Of a stretch of 64,000 nt of DNA, positions 27,724-42,400 are shown one piece after another (position 1 is the first letter of the stretch; each line of letters begins with the position of its first letter). The position numbers were made by a program, and so were the translations under genes. The notes beneath the pieces are model-generated. The model was given only the letters and a program-made list of their open reading frames with translations. It was not told the DNA's origin and did not search any database. Origin of the DNA: Phytoseiulus persimilis (lineage: Eukaryota > Arthropoda > Arachnida > Mesostigmata > Phytoseiidae); contig CM075102.1 in assembly GCA_037576195.1 (NCBI GenBank), forward strand, positions 44,450,745 through 44,514,744. Reading direction: 5' to 3'.

Positions 27724-29493
27724 GTTTGACGACCTCTGGTATAGAACATTAAGGCCCTAGCTTTGTTGATGTGGCAGTTACGCGAGGATAAAGGATTAGA
27801 GGGGCTACAGCCGTCCTAAGGATAGAGATTGATCTCGGAGACGTTTTGGGCGTTAAACGCCCGGAGATCCTCGAGGCATAAGATACAGAGTAGAACCTCC
27901 CGCCTTGAAAGCATCATCGGAACTTTCCCCGATCTCGATCTGCCTGAATCTTCTGTTTTGAATGTCCGTCCGGCAAAAGCAAGACGATGATTATGCAAGC
28001 CGAGGTTGAACGCGGGAATGAAGAACCTCCGAGTCAGACTGAGGTTTTTCTCTCGATTCGCCCGCGGCACGAATTTAGATGCTGAGAGTCTTTCCATGAA
28101 GAGTTCATCATAAGCTCGCGAAGTTAACGAAATCCTGAGACGAAGCGCTCCCGAAAAGCCTATGAACGAATCTGCCTGTCGAAATGTTGCCTCAACGAGT
28201 TCGGCCAGCAGTCAACTGGCAGCTCTATTCAACCCATTCATATAGATAGCTCATTTTGAAAATACCGTCGAGGCGTTGAGGAGAAAAATCATGGCCTTTC
28301 AGATCATCCTCTTCTTAGATTATTTCTATCCGAACTGATGAGGCTTGCTCAATCTGCATTGTTATGGGTCTCACTGTCACTGATTGATGACAGAACTATT
28401 CAACCCACTTCAGCTCTCAAAATGAGCCAGGAATGTCGGGCCACCGAACCATAGAGCGTGGCACGTATTGACTTCGGTTATGACACTGCGTGTACCCATC
28501 ATGGGAACGGAAGCTGAGATCAAAGGGCGACCTACTGTGGCGCGATGATTGCTCGGCTACGCCGCGGGGATTCTGTGATGGAAACCAACTCGGCGCCCAC
28601 CTCGCGCAAGACGAAGCTCGACACGCGACTCGCGGTCTATGTTCACGTGCAGTCAGTCCTCGATGAGGCCGTATCGAGATGGTGCATAATTCGTCGCCTA
28701 TGCCGGATTCCCTCATCTGATATGATTTGTGAGATTTCGCTCCGGCAATCAAATCGAAATCCCCGATATTCGCAACCACGGCATCGCACCACGCAATCAC
28801 TGTATCTGACCGCGGATTCCTGACCTTGGCTCGATTCCAACACGCTCATCGTGAGGAGGCCTCGTATCGCGCGAAGTCCTGACTTGTGGCGTGATGATCT
28901 CTCGTGCAATATTTGAAACCGAGGCGCTTGAAATGACCCGGTCCGATCGGTACTCTCACCGCTTCCACTCGCCTCGGCGACGCGAAGCGTATCGCATCTG
29001 ATGATTTTTGGAGTCCATTTTCCGGAGCTCTCTGCCAGTAGGCAGTAATTTCGTCACCAGCGAAATGAGGTGAACAGAAGTTCGCAAAGTACAGCTTTGG
29101 GTGACTCTTAATGCTCCCTCTCAGCGGATGCTCCTCGTACTGTGATTAGGCCTTTGTCTGACTCTCTTCTCAAGAATCCGACAATCCGCCCTCTGGCGTT
29201 CATATTCGGACGAGGACGTGCTCTCTCAGTTCGCACTGGGGTTGCCCATCCCGATCGGGCTCTTCTCTTCAAGCAGAGCTGTAGATACTTCCACCCTTCC
29301 CTCTCGCTCCATGAAATCATGTTCAGCAGCGTTTTCTGATCTCGGAACGTATTTAGTCGGCATAAGATCATGCCTCGCCTCACCCTCCACTGAGAGCAAT
29401 TATGTTCTCTCCACCATTTGCTTCCAGTAAGCTGATGTACCGGTTTCCATCGTCTAATCTGAAATTATCCTTCCCTCATCAGAATTCAGCGAA
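27724..29493. other. Intergenic, nothing firm
   Basis: About 1.8 kb. A 93-codon ATG-started frame lies on the minus strand at 27816-28097; it resembles no family and has no supporting signals. The bases just before 29494 resemble the sequence preceding the elongase start codons (TTCAGCGAAAACT against CTCAACGAAGATG), so the duplicated segment reaches slightly upstream. Confidence 0.45.
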
Positions 29494-30471
29494 AACTCTG
29501 ATCATCCTGTATTTATCGTTTCCACCCACCGGTCTGTACGAGAGAACACGGACCCTCGTGTGGCAGATTCGCCACTCATGGGATCGCCGTTGCTTTGTCG
29601 CCTGCCTAGTCTCCGTCGAAGCTGTCGGTCCGACTAACATACATAAGAGACCGCAAGCCTCACCGCATCAAGAGCTTGTCAGATGACTGCAACATTCCCA
29701 TGACTTTTGCGAATAGACTCTCTCTGATCGTCGATAGTGCGAGCACCTCCCCTGGCTGAGGTCATTCATGGTTCTCCCGTGCTTTGAATACAGGCACAGA
29801 AGCTCAGCAGATGACTTTGATCACCATGGGGTGTTTTTACATAATAATAAAGGTCGTCGAGCTTAAGAACCCCGTTTTCTCCGTCCGAACTAAGACATCC
29901 TCCCACATATCATATGTGCACTGAATCCACCATCCGCTGGCTTGGTGCCAATTTCGGTGCAACAGGACAGGACGCATTCTTTTCCCCAATCGACTGCGTC
30001 CTTTTCTGATCATGTTCACTTACTTTGCTATGGCTGCACAAGGACCATTTTTTTGGTTTCCTTCCAAAAAACCGCATCAGATCCGCACCTTCTCAGATGA
30101 CGAACTCATCAGACTACGAGCTCGTCAGATAACGAGCTTATCAAATCACGAACTCGGCAGAGAGCGATCCCATCTGATGTGATTTTCTGCGAATGAACAA
30201 AAAAAGCTCCTTATCTGCGGGATTCTAGGGTAACTCTAGTGGAAGCGCTCCTCACTCAGTTGCAGACGTCCCATTTCATCTCTCTCATCTCTCATTCCCG
30301 TTTCAACGGCTGTGGCTTCCCGCGGCATTTCCGATACGTGACGATCTTCGAAGCGTCTCCGTTTTTGGGTCTTGCTTTCAAGTCCTACTTGAAGACCTAC
30401 GAGGAAAAGCTGCTCACAAGCGTGAGCACTGACTTCAACGAGACTCATGGAGCGAAAACGGAGGCGCTGTC
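29494..30471 (+). pseudogene. ELOVL fatty acid elongase pseudogene, full-length
   Basis: The whole elongase reading frame can be followed as decayed sequence. The start region (58 bases, same length as in the intact genes but with the ATG lost) runs into ENTDPRVADSPLMGSP. Next come FVACLVSVEAVGP, HSWFSRAL, QMTLITMGCFY, the weakened ELxDT box (ELKNPV), SHIS and IHHPLA where HxxHH should be. GANFGATGQDAFF, IMFTYFAMAA, LTQLQTSHFISLISH and YVTIFEAS finish the series. It carries in-frame stops (for example at the GGG of YLGGGYSW and before IHHP), small deletions near 29590 and 29936, and a ~180-base insertion at ~30055-30235 that contains a 16-bp tandem repeat. It is on the same strand as the three live genes, 13.5 kb upstream. 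Having no introns says nothing about mechanism, since the live genes lack them too. Confidence 0.9.
30098..30161 (+). repeat. 16-bp degenerate tandem repeat (four units)
   Basis: Four consecutive units on the pattern WNACGARCTYRTCARA. They lie within the insertion that splits the elongase pseudogene between its KYLWW and LTQMQ regions. Confidence 0.7.
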
Positions 30472-33400
30472 CAAGATGCATCGAGGCCGAGCCTGATTTT
30501 ACTCGAAACAGTAGAATGAGATTTCCGGAACGAAACACGCCTCATTCTCCTGAGCTCACATCTATCCCCGGAGCTGCCCGAAGTATTTTCCTCTTTTCGA
30601 TCGATCCGCTCTGGCCCAGAATATAAAACTCGTGGTTGCTGGCTGCACGTTGAAAGAGTTCCGGGAGCTCGATCGGTACGCGTCATTCTAGTTCGATCAA
30701 CGGAGGAATTTCCGCGATCTCGTTCGGTTCCAGCGGGCTCCGGATAGTTCCGATCGGATTCCATCAAGATGGCAGTGTGGTAACATCGACCAGTACGCAG
30801 GCGACGATCTGCATAGCGAGATTGACGGTTGATAATTGGTCGGAAAACCCGTCTCTGAGATCCTGATGAGCCTGTTGACGTCATTCCTGGACTTGCCCTC
30901 GGAATCAACGTACTGTTCGGATGACAAACCCACCATGATGCGTGGGCAGATCTTATTCCGCTCAATCAACTCTGCGACGAGTAATATTCTCATTTATAAT
31001 GGTCAATCTGGATCGGGTAGTATTGTCCTCTTACTCCTTTCGCTCACGTGAAAAGTGGTCCAACTTTCTCAGAAGAGCTCAGACATGTATCTACCGATCG
31101 AGTTTGATCCGGCGCGAAAAGATGCCGATCCCAGGCATCGAGGCCGCGTGGAAATCGGTTCAGAGCTTCAAACACGGCGAACAATGGTATCAGGCAAGGA
31201 CGAATGCTGATTTCTTGATGGGGTTCCGACCTCTTTACGTTTCCCACCGAACTCGATCAGTTGAAATTTGTTGTTGCCGCTTGAGAAAGACCATAGGAGG
31301 AAAGAAAGTCGGGTCCGTTCCGAGGCGCGCTTTAAATTCCGACTCTCGACGCGAAATCCAGAATCAGATCATCTTCACAGAGTTTTGCTAAGCGATGAAG
31401 GGAATTCTCCTCACGATGAAAAGCCCAGCCCATGGTTTTCCCGCTCTCTTCGAGGATAGGGTCGGACGGAGCGTTGAATTCCTCGGAAGACCGGTCGGAA
31501 GATCTCATGGGAGTCACGCCTTCCTCCATGAAACCATAGTCCGATGCGAAATGCGAATGAATGAGGCCCAGCAGTCTGATAACTGTCGTATGGCATCAAG
31601 TTCTATCCTTCCTAAGGGAATCTGAGAACTTCGAAGCGAAGTACTCCTTTCCAACGGGGGTGCGCTAGGGCTCCTGCCAACGGTCTCCGCTATCCCTGCG
31701 TCGCTCAGCTGAGGAGGGCCTCCATTCAGACAGTCCTGACCGTCTTCCGGTGCATACAAGTTTGTTTCGAGCTCCGTTGCCAATGAAGCCATTCCATGAA
31801 GGATAGTTCTTTCGAAGCGCTTGATCAACATTGCCGCCGGTGATAATTGCGCCGATAATAGAGGGCGTCCCAACTTTGCGGACAGCCATCTCGGAATGGG
31901 AGATACCCTGTTAGAAATACGGACAGGCGGCGCGTAACGGCATACCGTTTCGTCCCTCGACGCAGCGAAACCGAATCGGATTCTCCCGCGATGATTTCAA
32001 GTCCGGCCAAGGAAGCTCTTATGGTCAGCTTGAGTCTGACGAAAGCCGGAACGTAATTTCCGGAAAGGAGCATTTCGATCATCTGAGCCACCGCGAAAGT
32101 CCCGGTACAGCTTATTCATTCCCTGCAACATTATACCATTAGTTCAGATTGATTTTGATCAGAGTTTGGGGTGTACCAAATGGTACAACCTTCAGTGCCA
32201 GAGACACCAAAATATCGTATGATGTCGACCTTACTATGTCCAAGGATCCGCGAAATTTGGACTTGTCTCGCAGTGGGTCGCCGTCGGAGAAGAGCAGAAG
32301 CAGCGCTTGAATTGGATGACTCGGCCGCGGAACTCTGGCTGCTGCTGTGCCGTGGCATGAAAGCCGACTTAGCTGAATGTCGCGGATTGTTCTTCGAACT
32401 TCGATTGTGCGGCAGATAAAAACTGCGTTCAAAAATGCGAACTTAACCCCGTCATTGAGCTTCTTGGCTCATTAATGGCATGCAACAATGACAGCCTAAC
32501 AGCCTGGCCAGCCGTTTTTGCTAGTTTCCCCCAACAGTCAGGTCCGTTTGTCAAAGTGGCAAAGGTCGCCTATGATGGCAACTTTGGACTGTTTTCCGAA
32601 GAGGCGATTCTGAGTCCCGCGCCATCGCTAGCAGAAAACTACGCTCGCTGTTAGCTTTCTGTTCTCTATCGGTGAGTGATGGTCCGGCCACTGAGTCAGC
32701 TCGAAGATGTTCGAACACTGATTCACTTCCACTCAGCTCGTTCGAGGATCCGATCACCTGGAACAACACAGCGACGCTCCAGGAGCAACAGAGGAGGCTC
32801 AGCTTTCGGTCCTCAGCGAAGTTCGTTCGAGGAGTTTCCGTTCCGCTGGGTCTAGAAAAATCTACCAGCAAACGAAGTAGATGGAGTATTTAATCACTCG
32901 AGCCATCGGCTCATCGCTAGAATCGTCAGACCATCTCGGTTGAGCGCATCAAGATTCCCAGTGATGAAACATTATGCGCTCTGAAGATGTGCGGCAAAAT
33001 ACATAAATGCACTACCACGATTCTGCTCCTCTCATGAGCTTCGAGGCCGGAATAGTTGGATATTTTTTGTACCCAGAAACTTGGCTAGTTTTCTCGAATC
33101 TGCTCGTTCACCCCGCGCTCGTTTCCTCATTTCGACCAACATGCGAGCCATAAAAATGAATTGAAGGCTTACAAGACATGCTATCATGAAGGTCACACTT
33201 CCATTTCCCCATTGAACGGAACCGGCTCCGCTGCGGCGGGATAAGCGCCGACTTTCGTAAATGCAGCTCCTAAATCTTCCGTTGTCCTAGCCTCCATCAC
33301 AAGCTGGAATGGCGGGTCCCATTCAGAAACTTCTTGAGAAATGAAGAAGAACTCACTTTGGATTAGTCTGCAAGCGTGATTGGCCAATTCGCGGCTCCCG

Positions 33401-36400
33401 GGAGAGGAAAATCGATGAATACTCCGAGGAATCACTTGCCTTCCTGAAAAGTGATCTCAAAACTGTACTGAGCGATCTCGCACGGTAATTCGGTGTGCTT
33501 GTTGTCGATGGGAATTCATGACTGCGGAGTAAACTGCAAATAAACTCCCGTGGGTTGAGATTTATCCTCGTTCCTGTGATCTTCTGATCATCTCATTTTC
33601 ACCAATCAATCGGTGGAGATCGCGCTTGATGGCATCGATTCGAGGGGTCTCTGCTGCCGAAACCAAAGCGTAACTCGGAGCCCAGCATTTTCTGGAAAGC
33701 CCTCGAGCGAATCGAGTGAAACTTGTCGCTTTAATGCGAAGCGCTCTTCCATGGAAGACTCATGAGTCGAGCGTATACGGGCGGACGCCTGCAGAACTTC
33801 TGTCTTCCTTTCGGATCGTTATCGAAATTCCACTCTGACACCGTTGCTCTCGGGAGGTGTTTGACCTGCGCAGAGGGCGCCAGATTCAGTCAGCCCACCC
33901 GTTCAAGATTTTCTGTCGGAAAAATTTGCCGGCCAAACGTTGAGAGAACAGAGCACTTGAGAGAAACACAAAGCCCACGATCGATTGCCTCCGTATCCAT
34001 GGTGCATCATCTGCTCCTGATTCTCAGAAATTCTGAGAAAGTCGTTGCTCCTCCTGATGTCCATGGATGGAGCGTCCACTGACTCAAACGACTAACTGTC
34101 CCAGAACCACGCCGATTCCAATGGACTGAGTTCTCTCCCCATCGGCTCGGACAAGAGCGTAGCCTCAGCAACGATGCACGTCAAGTTCGTTCGTCCATAC
34201 TGGGGAATAATTCAGGAAAATCACGTCCACAAATCTCCGAGAAACTCGGTACGTTTTCTCCGGTATTCGGTGTCTGGAACCGGCCTGTCACCGATAATTG
34301 TCGGCAATTTTTCGTGAGCATACGGCTCCAGCCCTTTCTCCAGCTGGTGGAGGACCGCAGCGGGGATCAATGGAAGACCAGCCCGATTCGCGATCCTTGT
34401 TCATGACCTCCCTCGCGTGTTGATCACGAGCCTTACACGGCTCTGGAGAGGGGGCGGGGGTATTTGGACAATATGATGATGAGCATCATGATGCAGCCTC
34501 AGGGTGGGGAGAGACCTCGAATGGATCTTCTGCGATTGTTGCAGAGAACTCGGTGCACCATTTTATCCGCGGCACCAGCTCTGAAACCCTTACGATAAAA
34601 AAGAGCACTCCGTACAGCGCATCGATTTTCTTCCTGCCTCCCAGAAAAACATCCTCTCTGGGGAAGTCTAGCGAGTTCAAATTCGTAGATTCATGAATCG
34701 GCGCTCATGCTGCCAGAAATCGTACAACACACTCGAATGCGTGCCAACCTTCGGCCAATAGGTCAATCTAATTGGTCTGATGCGAGCATTGAAATATCCC
34801 TCTCCATGGAGAACTGGCGTGAGGAGTGAGCTCAATTCGTGGAGCTCCGCAAAAAAATGCGAGAAAAAAACAGATACATAGATGGCCGTTTTCACTGTTG
34901 GAGCGCACAGCGATCGGTAAAACTCGTTTTCAATCCCTTGAAGTCCTTTGGACGAACAGGACCGACGTCTTTAGGAGTTGGGCGGTTCCCCTGAAGCACA
35001 GCTCTCTCCGCCACTGGTCACTGCGGACTCCAGAGTATACTCCGGCTTGGTATCATTCCTCTTTGGTAAGAGATGTTACTTCTGGTCTTCTTCGACGGAT
35101 GCGTCGGCCTACATGATCGACTGAGGCGCCTGATGAGTTCCTATTCTCGAGCTCCTGCTGCGTATGGGCAATATCGGTAAGACTCGAACAACTGAGTCGG
35201 AAGAATTGACGCGATCCGAGCATCGCATATCTCTAACGATCCCAGTGACGGGATATGCGTTACGCTTCCGGTATCAGGTTGCGAATTTCCAAATCCGCAC
35301 CGCACCTTTCCATACTAGACTCAGCTCGGGAAAAACCTTGGAAATTGATGATTGCTCCGCGACTGCAGTGCAAGTATGGAGGCCAAGATGTATTCCGAAG
35401 GCTGACCTCTGGTAGAGCTCAAGCTCGATGTGTGATTCGTTCGCGGCTTCGTGAGCCTGGAGTGTTTGGGGGAGAGCGATCTGTACGGAGCGCCGTGTGA
35501 GGCTTCCGACCCATGGAATCGATTGCTCCCGCAAGAAGGCGCTGAGTGCTGCGTTTCATCGTGACGTGTGGTTCTGGCCGTATTCTAATTTCATTGTGAC
35601 TTCCCCCGAGCGACAATGACCCGACCGACTATGGATGGACGAAGAACGGAAGGGGATATTGAGACCGTGAGAAACTGAGGAACAACGTGCAACAAGTTTT
35701 GAGGCCAATCGTGACAGTAGAGCCGGGGGAAACACTTGGGATTACGTAGCGAAATGTTGATCTTGCCTCGATCCCCACAACAGTGCATGCCAAAGCTTCT
35801 AAACGCAGATGCTCATCCACCTTTTCCTCAAGACCCCGAAATACGGTGGGTAAGTTGAGAGGGACGGCTGCTTGCTCGACTCTCACCTGAGCGATGCTGA
35901 GGTTGGATAGAGAGCCCGTTATGATACAGCCGTTTTCTCCTACCGGGTGTACCCCAGCACTACTCCTTGGAAGTTCCAGCGTTCCTATCAGACCATTCTT
36001 GCCGCGATGTGAGTCCGAAGCTCGTTCGAGGCTGCGGCATTCCCTGTGATCCCGTTTCGAATGTTCTCGAATCTAGATGTGTATACAGTGTGGAGGTTCT
36101 CTGCATCAAGCGTTCTTTAATAGGCTACCCGACTCATCATCGGATTCAGCGCTGCTGCAGGGAATCGTGCAGTGCGACGCTATTTGAAGCGTTGTCACCG
36201 ATTGAATGGATTGAATGACGTTACTGGAAATCCCGGGCTGGTGTCGACAATTTCCGTTCTCAGGGAGAGAGAGGGCTCGGAGAGACGAGATTTTGCCACT
36301 CGGAAACGTCCGCAATGGATCAACAGATCCAGAGCCTGGGACCGGTATTTTTCCTTATCGCGCACACACGCAATCGTCTTCAATGTGGCTTAGTTAGGAC

Positions 36401-39400
36401 AGGAAAATTTCTGAGACGGCGAAAATGACGGTTACATATTCTGTGAGCGCTCGTCATTGATTATACGTGGATGGCTGACCGACCTGGAGAGAAATAAGAA
36501 AGTGAAGGGAATTAGCGAGGCGGGTCCTTTGAAAAACCAGTTATGTGGCCATCGAGTTGTCAAAGACTGCCGTCAGTTCCTGAGGGAAGCCCCGATAAAG
36601 GGATGAGCGCTCTGGTAAACATCGGAGAGAGTACCTGTGGAAGTAAAAACTCCTGCCGAGACCTTCTCCCTCTGTATGCGTTCCCTCCCACTCAAGGAGA
36701 ATGTCACGAGAAAAAAAATCCCGTAACTTGAGGGAACTGATCGGATTGCCCCACCTAGTTCCCCTACGAACCGGGATCTCGCGTCATTGTGAGCCGTCGA
36801 AAGTTCTGGACGGCGCTAATACGTTACACGATTCTGTGAGCGAACATCTGCTGACGCATGATCCCAGCTGATAGTTCCGCGATAATGCGTCGTCGCTCCG
36901 GTCACAAACGTATTCTCCGTTGGACGCTATCCAACTCCAACGTAAGTTTATATCTCAGAATACGTTTATTTTGCATGGGAATAAATGACTCCGTCGAGCG
37001 AAGTCGCCGACTCTCGTCCACCATAACAAGACTTTGGAATTGGTTCGGTGGAGCCCATCAGCGTACCCTAGCGAAAACGAGCGGTGGCTCACGGAAAATC
37101 CTTTTAGAGGCTCCCTGAACATTCACTCTTGGTATCTCAATGGTTCGGACAACGAAATCACGCTGACGAACTCATTGGCTCGGGTCGATCGTTGAGATCG
37201 GGAGAATTTTTTGCCTTGCCAACTATGTTCGTGTCGTTGCAATAAAAAATACGCCAACTCGAAGCTCGGGAGCTCCGAGCTCCGTCCGTGTTCAGAGCGA
37301 TGGCCGATTTTCGCCGCTCAAGAGGGAGATTCGGGGCGATAAGCTCGAGGAACGGGATGGCTCAGCCCGTCGTTGGAAAACATTTAAAACTCTGGAGATC
37401 AGCTGCAGTCGATCGCCTGAGAATGCAGAGTGAAGCAAAAAAGCGTTTCAAGAGAGCAGAACCGGCCCGACCGCCGATAGGAGAGCGGGTACAGCGGGCC
37501 AACGCGCGGTTTCGAGTTAAGGAAAAGAATCTGATCAGAAAACCAAGAAGCCGAGAAGGGCAGATATTTTCGCGATGAGTAGGGAGACTTCTGATAAGAA
37601 TTCGTTCGTTATACGGAATGAGACGGGGACGACGATGACGTGAATCCGACGCAAACCTCAGAGCGAAAGCAATTCGAACCACATTTATTTCTGGATCATT
37701 CGAGTTTGCTGTGTTTCTGCCAGAGGAACCTTCCAGAAACGGAATGTTTTCGTGATCTGATGTTCAGTTCCTACAGACGACGTAAACAACAACCCTCTGT
37801 TTGAGGATTCGGTGCGGGATCATATGAAAGCGTTCATGACGCGCGGTTTGGGAAAAATCCACAGCGCTTATAGAAGCTATAGGGTGGCGTCCCCGCGCGC
37901 GTCGCCCACAACGCCGAACGGAGAACACACAGGAACGATTTCTCACTAGATAATCATAATGCAACAACGGGATTCCCACCGCGCAATCGAATCCCGAACA
38001 AATCATCCATGAGTTCTGTTTCTCGGCCCCTTGTTCGTCCCGCGAATGTTGAGCTGATTCCGGTTGATTTGGCGTCGATTCCCATTCGGAATGATCTGTT
38101 TATAGGATCGCTGACATCGGCTCGTTGTTCAACAGGGAAGATACGAGAAATCAGGGTTCCTCGTATCGGAAAAACTAGACTGATAAAGGTGAATTTCGGA
38201 GAGTGACAACAGTTTGTCTTGAATGGGAAAACAATCTGATTTTCTCGAGTGAAAATCACACCCGCTCAAAAGGCGGCAGTGAGAGCACACTGGGGGTCAA
38301 CTTCAAATATTTTCCACGCGCTCCGTAGATTCGTTCAAGTCGAAATCACGCTGCAGCATCCATGATGAGATTTGCCATGAAAGAAAAAACGCAGTTTTTG
38401 CTCTGCCGTTACAACTCAGTCCGGAGCGCTTCGCGAAAAACCAGTTTTCTCGAAGAATAGACGAGGAAGAAGCACAGCGGGCTTACTGTGAGTGGACGCT
38501 GCGCGCAATTCAACTCGAACACGTGGAAGTCAGGAGAGGAAGTCATTCCAGGTTCATCCGACGCGAGCACCGAACATTTCGTTGAACGGTGTTTTCTGGA
38601 GCCGTCACGCATATATGAACCCCACGGATTCTTACCGCGATCGACATCAACTTCTTAATGACATTGTCGTCGAAATGCTGTTATACTCGTGAACTTTTCC
38701 ATTACCGCCATTTCTTCCAATGACAATCGCACACGACAGAAGATCTATGTCTGATTCCATTATGCAGATCAACAAAGCGCTGTATCGGAAGCTGCCTTGA
38801 TTCGAGCCCTGTGAATGCTAACTATTTCGGTGTTTCGGGTCTTGGTCCTTGTACTGAACGAACGGAAAGTCGGAGCCGACAAGATCGCTCAGCAACCTCA
38901 GAGTCGCGAGAAATGGAATCGACAACTTTCGAACCAGAGCTCCCCCGCTATGAGATGCCCCGGGCGCAGTTTGCTCGCCAAGAAGAGGGAGCCCCGTGAT
39001 AACGATTCCCCGTTTAGCACCATGACATGCTTAGGCCGTTCGAATGGAGATGGTGTGCGTTATGAGGAAGTATCGGAATCAGAAATGTGAATACATGCTG
39101 AGCAATCGTGGGCGCCGCCGAAATCGAGAATCGCAACGATTCCGGAATTTTTTTTTTTTTTGTGGGGGTTTCGGTGAATGCCTGGTGCACATGCACTGCT
39201 GTGACCATGCAGCTAGTGTGAGACTTGCAAACTCACTAAACACCGTATTACCCCCGTCCCTCTTCGAGTCGGAAACCTGCCGAGCAATTACTTCGAAGTC
39301 CGAAGAGGGGGGCACCTGGTTCATTCAGTCACTGCAAGTTGCTCTGCACTCCAGAGATTCTTCATCCGCGTGGCGTGAATGTTCCCGAACCGGAGGCGGC

Positions 39401-42400
39401 CTACTCGGCAGGCTGTTCGTCATCCCCGAAGAGCGACGCGCCAAAACCTGAGAAAACATACGGGGACGATTGGTCACTAGAACAGTTAAGTTGGACAGAT
39501 AAGTTCGAGTCGCATGTCGTCCTGATACCGGATCTTGGGGTAGAGCATGAGTCCGCGGTTCAGGAGGTCGAGCAGAAAACATGATGGGTGGACTCTGGGC
39601 CGTCGACGGACGGCTGAGCTTGATCAGTGCAAAATGCTCCGCAGTGATCGAGTCAAACACCTTTCTGGAGATCCACAATCGCTGGCTCGCTGCCATTCCT
39701 CGTAAGGCCGCCTTCGGGTTTCAGTGCAGTTCGGGATCTCATCTAGAGCTTGGAGTTAGAGCTCCCAATAGCCGCTTACCTACCTTCAGTTTCAAGAGCT
39801 GGCACTCTGTCGACGCTCTGGCATATTCGAAGGTTCAATGTGTTCCTGGTTCCAAGGGAAACCGAGAGATCCGAGAGGGCGAGACCACTCTTGCTGCTCG
39901 TTTTGATTTCCAACTGAATTCCACTGAAACGAGATTCTGCTTCATTGACTGACTCAGCGTGTTGACGCGGAGGAGGTTTCTCAGGAAAACTCGTTTTCGA
40001 ATTCCGTATTCGGGGTTCGGGTCTCCTGTTCGGATCAAGATTCGTCGTTTCCCGTCCTTGTTGTGAAGGGCGCCGCGATAAATGGAAGATCACTAAGAGC
40101 AAACCTCAGAGACGGCATCGGACACTTAACGAAAATGTAAGAGTCAACTCACTGGATTCTCAAGGAAACATCCTGAGGCTCGAAAGGGGCATCGGATGCG
40201 ATGTTGTTGCGACCCACTTCGGAACTGTCGATTCCATCGAAGAAAAGACGGTGATCTTTCAACCTTAACCTGTAAACAGACGTTGCAGATGTCTCATTGA
40301 AACCGTCTTAGCTCGTGTTCGACGTCGTTTGACTTTGTTCCTACCCGACTCATTCTTACAACGGTTTCACAATGGGAAGCCTTCGCTGATGGTCAGACTG
40401 AGAACATTTTTGGGGAGTTTACCTCTTCCAAAAAAAGTTTTCGTTGTCGAAGACCATTACTTGAATTTCAAGCTCAAGACACGACGACGACCCACTTTCG
40501 CGCTCGATTGATCTCGGGACCGCTCTGGTCCTCGTTCTGCTTCCGATGAACTTATTCTGGACCGATGCCTGCACGCTCCGAAACATGGAGTTTCCTGCCT
40601 CGAACGTAACGCGAAACGGAGGATCACAGCTATTGATATCGTGACTATTGGTCACTGTTTCCTGTAGTCCTGAGAATGAGATGGTGGCGGAGAGTTCTCT
40701 GAGATCTAAATGGCGAACGCTCATCACATTCACTGCATGGAGAGACTACTGATAATCATTATGCCGCGGAACGAGCTACAGATGGAGTTTCTGAATCATG
40801 GCTCCGGAGTTCAAACAATGCTGCTTTGGGGAAGCTGGCAGGAGGCTTCCTTTCCGCTCTGAGCCAATTGGGTTATCAGATTCGAGGAGAGCTGTATGAA
40901 ACAATGGCTCGAGTTTATCAGGTGATCAGATTCCCACTTCATCGTCTCTCACTGCGGACGACTCCAGTGTTAAAAGAGCGGAGCGGTCGAATATGATACT
41001 TCCTCGAGGATGCAAAACGATGCTGTAGGCGTGCTCAATAAGCGAGTTCGATCGCTCGAGTCCTGTGGTCGCCGTTTTCAACCCAATGCACGTAAACGAG
41101 TTCCTGGCTCTCGGCCGCCAGTTCGACTGGCCAGTTGGGAGATCGTCGCATTAATTGAGGAAGCTCGGGTCAGGAGGCAGCGCAGGGGGTCTCAAAGAAT
41201 GCGGTTCTCGGCAAGACGTCGGCAAAGTTGCAATGCTGTCTAGCCCCAGACAATGAGTCACTGGATGCTGACTAATCAGATCTGAGAGCGTGACGGAACG
41301 AAGCCTGTAAGCACACGTAGACATGTGAGCTCAAGGGTCATAAAAACTGATAAAACCTCGGCTCCATGAGGTTTCGAGGACTTCCGCAGCCCGCATTTGA
41401 GTCCGCTCCCAAACGGAGTTGAGACGTCGGATCGAGCGTTTCGAACTCGTCCCCATCATATTCTCCGGGCATTCCGTCAGCTGATACATCCCTTGACATT
41501 CGAGGGTTCCAGAGCCAGGCATTGAAGCAAAGTCGACTGAGTAAATTCGCTCCGTCTTTTGGAAACAAAGAGAATGGCATTGCTCTCGAGAGTCCAGCGA
41601 CGAGAGGGTAGCTTCGGTACCCTCCATTGATTTTTCGTCTCCAAAAAGCTGATAGGACCGAGTGTTAAGGAAAACTGTCGGGAACGTCCTTTAATTTCAT
41701 AGAATGAGGAATACTGGCAACGTGACTCGCCTGGTTGATTGGAAGCGCAATTTGAGTCCAGGAACCGGGATCTCACATCGTCTGTCGAGTTTCTCTCGCG
41801 TATATCAAGGAAAGTAGCCAGGCATTGCGCGGTGAGCAACCACTCCTCGCAGCAGCCAGAGTGGCCAATCTGGAAAGAGATGTTTTTCTGATTCAAACTT
41901 GCACAGCGTCTGGGACAGGGGGGTCGCCAGTCCGAGTTCTTCCACCTCCACGAGGTATTGTTCCTCAAATACTCTCCATCGTGCCCAACTTTTCGGCTCT
42001 TCCCATGCCCAAATAGTGGCTGTGGAAATGGTGACCCTGACGGATGGTCTGGTCTTCAGAACGCTCGAGAGAGAGGAAGACTGCCAATGGGAACTGCCAG
42101 CGTAAAGCCGCCACAACGGGTTCCGTTTACATGACAGACAAGCGTTTCTGTGAGACTCAATCCGAACGGACCCAGTTGGCGCTTCCATTTTGATAGTACG
42201 AAGCGCATTCAAGACTACGTTCACAGAGAAGAACCGCCATGTACGAAACTTTGGGCGCATCCCACCATTTTAGAAAGACTCTGCTCTAGAGGAAGGCCAT
42301 ACGCATTCTAAATTTCAAATCTCTAAGAGCCTTGCACCGTGTCCCTTGAAGGCATCAGCCGCCTCGCTCGTTCTCTTTTCGTCATCAAAACAACGAGGCT

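Noticed and set aside
27816-28097. A 93-codon ATG-started minus-strand frame
   Set aside because: No recognisable domain, splice or poly(A) support; the length is within chance expectation.
30876-30883. A further TGACGTCA, and another at 56580-56587
   Set aside because: About one such octamer is expected by chance in 64 kb, and these two are not within duplicated blocks, so no regulatory role is claimed.
39148-39161. Poly-T run as the tail of a minus-strand SINE or LINE
   Set aside because: No retroposon body or target duplication is visible beside it.
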